Source: [Flexibacter] sp. ATCC 35103
GTDB taxonomy: Bacteria; Bacteroidota; Bacteroidia; Flavobacteriales; Flavobacteriaceae
Assembly: GCF_001975985.1 (NCBI RefSeq)
Contig: NZ_MTQF01000006.1
Span: 95,470-159,469 of the forward strand
DNA length: 64,000 nt
Reading direction: 5' to 3'
Each line of letters opens with the position of its first letter. Within the stretch, counting starts at the first letter, position 1. This document shows positions 58,086 to 64,000 of this stretch, piece by piece. The notes under the pieces are model-generated. The model saw nothing but the letters and a program-made list of their open reading frames with translations. It was not told the origin of the DNA and searched no databases. A program made the position numbers and the translations under genes.

Positions 58086-59146
58086 AGCCCATATTCGTTA
58101 AGAATATCAGCAATTTTTACTGGCATTCCGGTTTGCAATGATTTATCCATTGCCTGCAATAAAGCAACGGATCCAATTCCTTCTTCCATGTTGGGATACG
58201 CTTCAAAATTCAGCTCGATACTGTCTACAAAATATTCTAAATAGTTTTGATATTCTCCAGCGTGATGGCTTTGCCCTTCAAAACGGAAATAGTGTTTCAA
58301 GGTAGAATCTCCCCACGTTATTACTTTTTCTTCGCCTGTTTTGTCTGTAATAGCATAACGCAATTCGTGATAATCTGCCTGACTTGCGCCTTCGGTTGCA
58401 CGCAAAATTGTACTCATTCCGCTGTCACGTTGTGCAGGTTGCGTTGGCGAAGTATAAACGCCGCTTACTCTGGCGATTCGTCCGTCAGTGGCTTTAAAAA
58501 TAAAATGCATCGTATCTTCATTTTTTAACCCTGCTGCACTTCCGTTACTGCTAATCATTCCGTAACCCATTACTTCCTGAATATTGGGCAAATACCATCT
58601 GATAAAATCGACAGGATGACTTAATCCTCCGTATAACCATTTAAAAGATTGCAACAATGACCATTCTTTCTTTAAAAACCATCTGTGATCTGCATGATAT
58701 TGTGCTTCAATTGTAATTAAATCTCCTATCAATCCTTCTTCAAAATCAGCCCTTTGTCTTTTTGCAGGTTCAAAAAATCGGGAACTCTGACCTATAAAAA
58801 CTTTCTTTCCTGTCTTTTTGCTGAGTTCTAAAAGTTCAGCAGCATCAGAAAGATTATCAATAAATGGTTTGGTGCAAACTACATGTTTTCCGTGCAGTAA
58901 AGCTTGCTTTATATGTTCTGCGTGAAGATGGTCCGGTGTATAAATTGCTATGATATCTATATTTTTATCATTTAATAAATCATCGTAATTTGTAGTATAC
59001 GAATGAAAATCAAACTCTTTTGCTCTTTGTTTACACAATTCTTCATTGCGGTCGCATACTTTTACAAGTTCTAATTTTGAACTTTCGATAGCAGCAGACA
59101 TCGTACTTCGTCCTTCTCCGAGTCCTAAAATGGCTATTTTTAACAT
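58082..59146 (-). CDS. Gfo/Idh/MocA-family oxidoreductase
   Basis: 354 residues, cytosolic (no signal peptide). The N-terminal Rossmann domain has ILGLGEGRSTMSAA, IDIIAIYTPDHLHAEHIKQA and HVVCTKPFIDN (the conserved Lys-Pro of the family, about 95). The C-terminal beta-sheet domain carries QYHADHRWFLKKEW and GGLSHPVDFIRW (conserved His about 185). It probably oxidises a sugar or sugar acid with NAD(P). The neighbouring symporter (overlap 4 bp) and upstream GH141-mutarotase suggest it handles the released deoxy or branched sugar in the cytoplasm, perhaps as the first catabolic step. The reaction cannot be deduced. Confidence 0.88.
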   Translation of the reverse strand: MLKIAILGLGEGRSTMSAAIESSKLELVKVCDRNEELCKQRAKEFDFHSYTTNYDDLLNDKNIDIIAIYTPDHLHAEHIKQALLHGKHVVCTKPFIDNLSDAAELLELSKKTGKKVFIGQSSRFFEPAKRQRADFEEGLIGDLITIEAQYHADHRWFLKKEWSLLQSFKWLYGGLSHPVDFIRWYLPNIQEVMGYGMISSNGSAAGLKNEDTMHFIFKATDGRIARVSGVYTSPTQPAQRDSGMSTILRATEGASQADYHELRYAITDKTGEEKVITWGDSTLKHYFRFEGQSHHAGEYQNYLEYFVDSIELNFEAYPNMEEGIGSVALLQAMDKSLQTGMPVKIADILNEYGL

Positions 59147-59268
59147 GAGGTGTGGTTATTTTAGATTGTTGATTTTAGATTATTTCCGAAATCTTCTTTG
59201 AGATTAGTTTTATTTTTCACGCAGATTAGGCAGATCGAGCAGATATTCTTTCTTCTTGGCTCTTTCTT

Positions 59269-61785
59269 CTATTTTTTCTCCTCTACACTCACTTTATTTA
59301 AGAAAATCCAGGTTTCGTCTGGTTTTGTGCCTTCAATTCCGGTTTGGTATTTTTTCATTAAAGCGTTCCACTCGTCTACACGCGGATTATTTTGTGTTGT
59401 TTTTGGGTTTAATTTATCCAGATTTTCTCCTTTTGGAATACTGATAATCAGCATCAATTGTTTCTCGTTTTTAAAAACTTGTAGTTGCTGGAAATCGGCA
59501 TTGCAGAAACCTTTTGCTATTTCCGGCCATTTTTCGAATTGTGTCGTATGATAATCTACATATTCTTTTTGCAGTTTAAGATCATCGATCAGATTCGCTG
59601 TCAAAACAACATTTTCCCATTCTGATGCCGGTTTTGAATCCTTACATCTTTCAAAATTCTGGAAATCATAAATTGGGTTTTCATAAATCTTAATTTGGAT
59701 CGACGGAAAAGCCAAAGCCAACTTTCGTTTCGTTCTTTCCGGCTGATTCATTTTGCCGTAAATCACCAAATGATTTTTCCATTGGTACAATGATTCACCC
59801 ACAATTCTGAATCCTTTTATTGTCGATTTGATTTTTTCGATATCAAAATCAGCACCTATTAATTCGATCGCAACAGGTTTTGGCAATTCTTGTAATCCCC
59901 ATGATTCTTCGATTACAACTTCTTTTACTAAATCAAGATACGGCGCTCTGATTCCCGCAGCATCTTTAATTTTAGTACTCACATAAGGATCATTATTCTG
60001 CCAAATATTTCCTTCCGGACCGTTATTGTTTTTTAGGATTTTCTCCGTTGCAATCCAGTTATTTTTTATCGTAAAGCCCTGACTTCCTTCATCCGTATAC
60101 AAATACAACCATAAAAACGGATCGTGCGCATACGGACTATTATATACTTTATCGATATAATTTTCTTCTATCTGACTATTTGGCTGAGATGAAAGGGTGT
60201 AAATCCCGGAAACATCGTGTAAATGCTTTGCATAATGATGAATTTTATTTGCCAGGATTTTGTTGTTTTCCATCACATTTTTAGTGTGTGTCCAACCCCA
60301 GCCCATCGCAATTCCGGAATATGAAACATCTGAGATTTCGTTATGTTCTATCGTAATGTTTTTTACAAAACCAGCGCTGATTCCCAATGTTCCCCAATCT
60401 TCATTGGTTACATTGGTAATTAAATTATCTGAGATTGTTTCATTCGAACAAACTTCTCTTTCATCTTTTACGACTAATGGTAAATGGGCTTCAAAAGCTT
60501 CTTCAGAGAAAACACCAACATTTATAGCGCTTCCGCCAATGTCCTTAAATAAATTCCCTTTGATGATATTGTGATGTGTTCCTTTATTTAAATCTAATCC
60601 TGTAGAAGATAAATGCTCAAAACGACAAGATTCGAACTGAAGATTATTCGAATAATTTACTTCAACGGCTGCGCGAGGTCTTCCTACCCAAGCCTGATTT
60701 TCTAAACTGGCCTGATTTGGAGTTCCCGGAACTTTTAGTTTATAAGCATCTAATAGATATAATCCTGATTGCAGCGGAACGTGACCTTGCTGTGAAGGAC
60801 GAAGCCAATTGCTGTATTGAAACGAAATTCCTTTAAATCTAAAATCGTGAACAGGAGAATCTATAGTTCCTTTAATTTCCAGTAAATTTTCTAAAACCGG
60901 AACTGTTACTTTTGCCGAATTCATGTCTTCACCAGCTCTTGGAATATAATAGATTTTAGCATTTTTTTTATCCAAATACCATTCTCCGGGTTCATTGAGC
61001 ATCGAAATTCCGTTGTTTAAATAAAAGGCTGAGTTTCCGTTGTTTTTAGAAATCCAAGGCGCTGGCCAGGGATGTTCGCTTTGAATACGGCTTTCAGGCT
61101 GCTCGAACGAAAGTCTGGCGCTGTCTTTTTTTATTTCGATATTTTTGATACGAAGATTGGCAATCGACCACCATTGTACGATAAACATTTCCATTCCGGG
61201 TTCGTACTTAATCGATTTATCCTTGAACGGAATCCAACAGGTTTCTGTCGCAGCATCCCAGGATAAAATTCGATCCATAGTGTTTCCGGCAGTACTTTTT
61301 GCACGAACAGCTTTTTTATCATTGACCCATAATTGTCTGTAATTAATAAGTTCACCGGCTATTTTTGGAGCATCAGCAACCCACATGTTAGACCTTTTGA
61401 TTCCGTTTACAATGGTCGATTTTTTCCAGTTTTTTATTTCGATTCCTGCGCTAATTATTGGTTTTGCATTTATATCTGACTGTATTGTAGTGGGACTTTC
61501 AGGAGTTCCTGAATCTTCCGGTCTTACAAATAAAGGTTCGTTTAGATAGTATGTTCCATTCATTACTATAATCTGAATTCCGTCTTTTATAGAAGGATCT
61601 TTTAGCCTGCGCAATTCTCTGGCTTTTCGCATTGCCATTTGTATCGTAGCCAGAGGATTTGATTTTGTCCCAATATTAGTGTCATTTCCATTTGGAGAAA
61701 CCCAAATTTCAGCTGCATTTGCAGAAAAAATGGTACAAATGAGCACAAAAACGGTCAGTAATTTAGTAAAAGAATTTAAACGCAT
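59269..61785 (-). CDS. GH141 (beta-helix) fused to L-rhamnose-mutarotase-like domain
   Basis: 838 residues with signal peptide ending ANAAE. Residues of about 25-610 form a beta-helix glycosidase of the GH141 type: IWVSPNGNDTNIGTKSNPLA at the start, MNGTYYLNEPL, then LSSTGLDLNKGTHHNIIKGN, SGIAMGWGWTH and DVSGIYTLS in the helix. Residues of about 650-838 are a different fold: VIYGKMNQP, then YVDYHTTQFEKWPEI (His about 746, WPE), NADFQQLQVFKNEKQLML and DEWNALMKKY, which match the RhaM/DUF718 L-rhamnose (or fucose) mutarotase pattern, whose His and WPE lie in the active site. GH141 members include an RG-II fucosidase and xylanases. The protein leads a run with oxidoreductase and symporter. Confidence 0.8.
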   Translation of the reverse strand: MRLNSFTKLLTVFVLICTIFSANAAEIWVSPNGNDTNIGTKSNPLATIQMAMRKARELRRLKDPSIKDGIQIIVMNGTYYLNEPLFVRPEDSGTPESPTTIQSDINAKPIISAGIEIKNWKKSTIVNGIKRSNMWVADAPKIAGELINYRQLWVNDKKAVRAKSTAGNTMDRILSWDAATETCWIPFKDKSIKYEPGMEMFIVQWWSIANLRIKNIEIKKDSARLSFEQPESRIQSEHPWPAPWISKNNGNSAFYLNNGISMLNEPGEWYLDKKNAKIYYIPRAGEDMNSAKVTVPVLENLLEIKGTIDSPVHDFRFKGISFQYSNWLRPSQQGHVPLQSGLYLLDAYKLKVPGTPNQASLENQAWVGRPRAAVEVNYSNNLQFESCRFEHLSSTGLDLNKGTHHNIIKGNLFKDIGGSAINVGVFSEEAFEAHLPLVVKDEREVCSNETISDNLITNVTNEDWGTLGISAGFVKNITIEHNEISDVSYSGIAMGWGWTHTKNVMENNKILANKIHHYAKHLHDVSGIYTLSSQPNSQIEENYIDKVYNSPYAHDPFLWLYLYTDEGSQGFTIKNNWIATEKILKNNNGPEGNIWQNNDPYVSTKIKDAAGIRAPYLDLVKEVVIEESWGLQELPKPVAIELIGADFDIEKIKSTIKGFRIVGESLYQWKNHLVIYGKMNQPERTKRKLALAFPSIQIKIYENPIYDFQNFERCKDSKPASEWENVVLTANLIDDLKLQKEYVDYHTTQFEKWPEIAKGFCNADFQQLQVFKNEKQLMLIISIPKGENLDKLNPKTTQNNPRVDEWNALMKKYQTGIEGTKPDETWIFLNKVSVEEKK

Positions 61786-61874
61786 TATTTTTAACTTTTT
61801 TGGTAGTAAAATTATCTAAGATGTAATTTAAAGTAATAAAAAAATTACATACTAAACCATTTTAACATTTATCT

Positions 61875-61934
61875 TAAATATATGGCACAATTTAAAAGAA
61901 CCCAAAAATAAAAGCATCCTGTACCCTCCTGCAA
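61875..61934 (-). promoter_or_regulatory. GH141 promoter region with CAGGA-N3-TACAGG element
   Basis: CAGGAGGGTACAGG (61931-61918, minus strand) is the third copy of the shared element. Two promoter readings exist. One is TTG (61934-61932), N21, TATTTTTG (61910-61903), with the element inside the spacer. The other is TTG (61905-61903), N20, TATATTTA (61882-61875), with the element upstream as in the other two copies. The gap (61786-62177) also serves the divergent GH28 gene. Confidence 0.55.
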
Positions 61935-62031
61935 TTCAAGAAATGTGGATGAAAAAATACAGATTCATAACTTTTAACGTTTCTTTTGTTGCAAACAATC
62001 AACTTAATTAAGTTTTTATAATATTTTTTTA

Positions 62032-62053
62032 TAGATTTGTGTAATCGATTACA
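62032..62053 (+). promoter_or_regulatory. GH28 promoter with LacI-like palindromic operator
   Basis: TAGATTTG (62032-62039) fits the -7 consensus TANNTTTG. TGTAATCGATTACA (62040-62053) immediately follows and is a perfect 14-bp palindrome with the central CG step common in LacI-family operators. A repressor there would cover the transcription start. No matching -33 TTG was found. The remaining gap up to 62178 is AT-rich leader. Confidence 0.5.
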
Positions 62054-62177
62054 TTTATATTTATTTGTTTAACTGCTTTCTTTTTTTCTTTATCAATAAA
62101 AAAACAAGCATCAATAAATAAATTTGACAAATAAAGTTTTCTATTACTACTAAACTATTAACCATAATTCAACAAGA

Positions 62178-63866
62178 ATGAAAACGAATCCTATTCACCT
62201 TTTACGCTTTGCTGTGGCAATCCTAATTGCAAGTTGTTCGCAAAATAGTATGGCCCAAAATTCAAAGTCTTATGACACTTATAAAAACATTGAATTTAAA
62301 ATGGCAAAAGTCAAAGAGCCGGTAATTCCAAAAAATAGTGTAAACATTAAAGATTTTGGTGCCGTAAATGGCGGATACGTTTTAAATACAAAGGCTTTCG
62401 CCGATGCTATAGATGCGGTTTCGAAAAAAGGCGGTGGAAAAGTAATTATCCCGCCCGGAATCTGGCTTACGGGACCAATTATTCTAAAAAGCAATCTTGA
62501 ACTTCATGCTGAAACCGGAGCTTTAATCAAATTTTCACCAGACAAAAGTTTGCATCCAATCATAGAAACGAGTTTTGAGGGCTTGAATACCTGGCGTTGC
62601 ATCTCTCCTATTTATGGTAAAAACCTTGAGAATATCGCTTTTACAGGAAATGGTGTCTGGGACGGTTCAGGCGAAGTTTGGAGACAAGTAAAAAAGAGTA
62701 AATTGACAGATAGCCAATGGAAAAAATTCGTTTCTTCCGGAGGTGTTTTAAACGATAAAAAAGACAGTTGGTATCCATCAGAAACTTTTATGAATGCTTC
62801 TAAAGGTGCAGACCAAAACGTGCGTCCGGATTTAAAAACGAAAGAAGAATTCGAAAAAATTCATGACTTTTTACGTCCTGTATTAGTGAGTATTCAAAAC
62901 AGTAAAAGAGTATTGTTTGACGGGCCTGTTTTTCAGAATTCACCAGCGTGGAACATACATCCGTTAATGGTTGAGGATTTAATTGTTCGCAATGTTACGG
63001 TTCGTAATCCCTGGTATTCCCAAAATGGCGATGGACTTGATGTAGAATCCTGTAAAAATGTAATCATCGAAAACTCCAGTTTTGATGTTGGAGACGATGC
63101 TATCTGTATTAAATCAGGAAAAGATAAAGACGGTCGCGAAAGAGGTGTTCCCTGCGAAAATATTATCGTAAAAAACAATATCGTTTATCACGGACATGGC
63201 GGTGTTACGGTTGGAAGTGAGATGTCAGGCGGAGTAAAAAACCTACATGTATCGAACTGTACTTTTATGGGAACTGATGTTGGTCTTCGTTTTAAAAGTA
63301 ACCGCGGACGTGGCGGTGTGGTAGAGAACATTTATATCTCTGATATTTTTATGACCGACATTCCTTCTCAGGCAATATCTTTTAATTTGTATTACGGAGG
63401 AAAATCTATCGCCGAAACCCTGGAAGAAGGCGGAGATAAAATCATCAATAAAGCAATGCCTGTAACGGTAGAAACGCCACAGTTTAAAAACATTTCGATC
63501 AAAAATATTACTATTAATGGCGCACAACAAGCGGTATTTTTACAAGGTTTGCCTGAAATGAATTTAGAGAATATCGAAATCTCCAACTTAACGGTTAAAG
63601 CCGATAAAGGATTCTCAATCATTGATGCTAACGGAATCAAAATAAGCAATGCAAAACTGGATATTGAAGCAAGTAATGTATTCGAAATTTATAATGCCAA
63701 AAATCTTTCTTTAAAAAATGTAGTATTTAATTCTACTTCTGCAAAAGCAGTTTCTGTAAACGGAGAAGCTTCTCAAAATATCGAATTTGTTTCTTCTACA
63801 GGAGTAGATTTTTCTAAGAGAACAACTGTTGGCGAAACGGTTCCTAAAGGTGCTGTGAAGTTTTAG
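62178..63866 (+). CDS. Exo-type polygalacturonase, GH28
   Basis: 562 residues, the only plus-strand enzyme gene. The N-terminus MKTNPIHLLRFAVAILIASC gives a probable lipoprotein signal (Cys20; alternative Sec cut at SMAQ). The right-handed beta-helix carries the GH28 motifs in order: NGD in SQNGDGLDV (about 282; NTD in the other GH28), DD in VGDDAICIKSG (about 305), GHG in GHGGVTVGSEMSGG (about 338) and RFK in GLRFKSNRGRGG (about 371, RIK elsewhere). NGD for NTD fits exo-acting or RG-hydrolase-like enzymes. Adjacent to GH141 and divergent from it; it likely trims galacturonic acid from oligosaccharides. Fourteen 8-bp repeats begin right after its stop. Confidence 0.92.
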   Translation: MKTNPIHLLRFAVAILIASCSQNSMAQNSKSYDTYKNIEFKMAKVKEPVIPKNSVNIKDFGAVNGGYVLNTKAFADAIDAVSKKGGGKVIIPPGIWLTGPIILKSNLELHAETGALIKFSPDKSLHPIIETSFEGLNTWRCISPIYGKNLENIAFTGNGVWDGSGEVWRQVKKSKLTDSQWKKFVSSGGVLNDKKDSWYPSETFMNASKGADQNVRPDLKTKEEFEKIHDFLRPVLVSIQNSKRVLFDGPVFQNSPAWNIHPLMVEDLIVRNVTVRNPWYSQNGDGLDVESCKNVIIENSSFDVGDDAICIKSGKDKDGRERGVPCENIIVKNNIVYHGHGGVTVGSEMSGGVKNLHVSNCTFMGTDVGLRFKSNRGRGGVVENIYISDIFMTDIPSQAISFNLYYGGKSIAETLEEGGDKIINKAMPVTVETPQFKNISIKNITINGAQQAVFLQGLPEMNLENIEISNLTVKADKGFSIIDANGIKISNAKLDIEASNVFEIYNAKNLSLKNVVFNSTSAKAVSVNGEASQNIEFVSSTGVDFSKRTTVGETVPKGAVKF

Positions 63867-63984
63867 ATAACTTAGATAATTAGATAATTAGATAATTAGA
63901 TAATTAGATAATTAGATAATTAGATAATTAGATAATTAGATAATTAGATAATTAGATAATTAGATAATTAGATAATTAGATAAT
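63864..63984. repeat. 8-bp tandem repeat (TAGATAAT)14 after the GH28 stop
   Basis: Fourteen perfect head-to-tail copies of TAGATAAT run from 63873 to 63984. A changed copy (TAGATAAC) at 63864 starts with the GH28 stop codon itself. The unit has TAG and TAA and is not a multiple of 3, so no frame is open through it. AAAAAACAGGCTGTC follows. Confidence 0.97.
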
Positions 63985-64000
63985 AAAAAAACAGGCTGTC

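Noticed and set aside
63873..63984. Idea that the TAGATAAT repeat encodes a repeat peptide
   Set aside because: The 8-bp unit cycles through all three frames and contains TAG and TAA, so every frame stops quickly.

Overview
The window looks like a chromosomal segment of a Bacteroidota bacterium, most likely Flavobacterium or a close relative. The DNA is AT-rich. It has a SusC/SusD pair, Sec and Bacteroidota-type lipoprotein signals on nearly every enzyme, -7 boxes of the TANNTTTG type, and lysine- and asparagine-rich proteins. Almost all of it is one very large pectin-degradation locus (a polysaccharide utilization locus, PUL) read on the minus strand. No rRNA, tRNA, CRISPR array, transposase or phage gene was seen.

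Region by region, in the direction of transcription (right to left). (a) 63.9-56.5 kb: a plus-strand GH28 diverges from a minus-strand run of GH141 fused to a rhamnose-mutarotase-like domain, a Gfo/Idh/MocA oxidoreductase and an SSS-family sodium symporter. (b) 56.5-54.4 kb: a small non-PUL island holding HigB-HigA, a broken small ORF, an XRE regulator and a SymE-like protein. (c) 54.4-32.0 kb: GH78, two beta-propeller glycosidases of unclear family, GH2, GH106, a SASA-type acetylesterase, a DUF5703 protein, a multidomain PL1, GH127 and a CE8 pectin methylesterase. (d) 31.3-1 kb: SusC, SusD, then PL1, DUF3826, PL1, a beta-helix/DUF6298 protein, a GH140-type apiosidase, GH28, a GH43-type enzyme, a sialidase-like propeller protein, GH78, an STN-esterase fusion, GH95, a GH63/MGH1-like enzyme and a GH78 cut by the window edge.

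Together the set can de-esterify (CE8, SASA esterase, alpha/beta esterase), cut homogalacturonan (three PL1, two GH28) and remove side chains containing rhamnose, fucose or L-galactose, L-arabinose, galactose or glucuronate, and apiose. GH140, GH141, GH95, GH106, GH127, GH2 and GH78 in one locus resembles the families used on rhamnogalacturonan II (RG-II). I therefore read this as an RG-II-type or mixed pectin PUL served by one SusCD pair.

The main non-coding signals are as follows. The first gene of each of the three minus-strand runs (susC, GH78 at 54 kb, GH141) has the same 14-bp element, CAGGA-N3-TACAGG on the coding strand, at a plausible promoter. A LacI-like palindrome sits at the likely start of the divergent GH28 transcript. 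Almost every gap inside the runs holds an inverted-repeat element from a few recurring families. Fourteen exact copies of an 8-bp unit follow the last GH28. No dedicated PUL regulator (HTCS, AraC, LacI or ECF sigma/anti-sigma) is encoded in the window.
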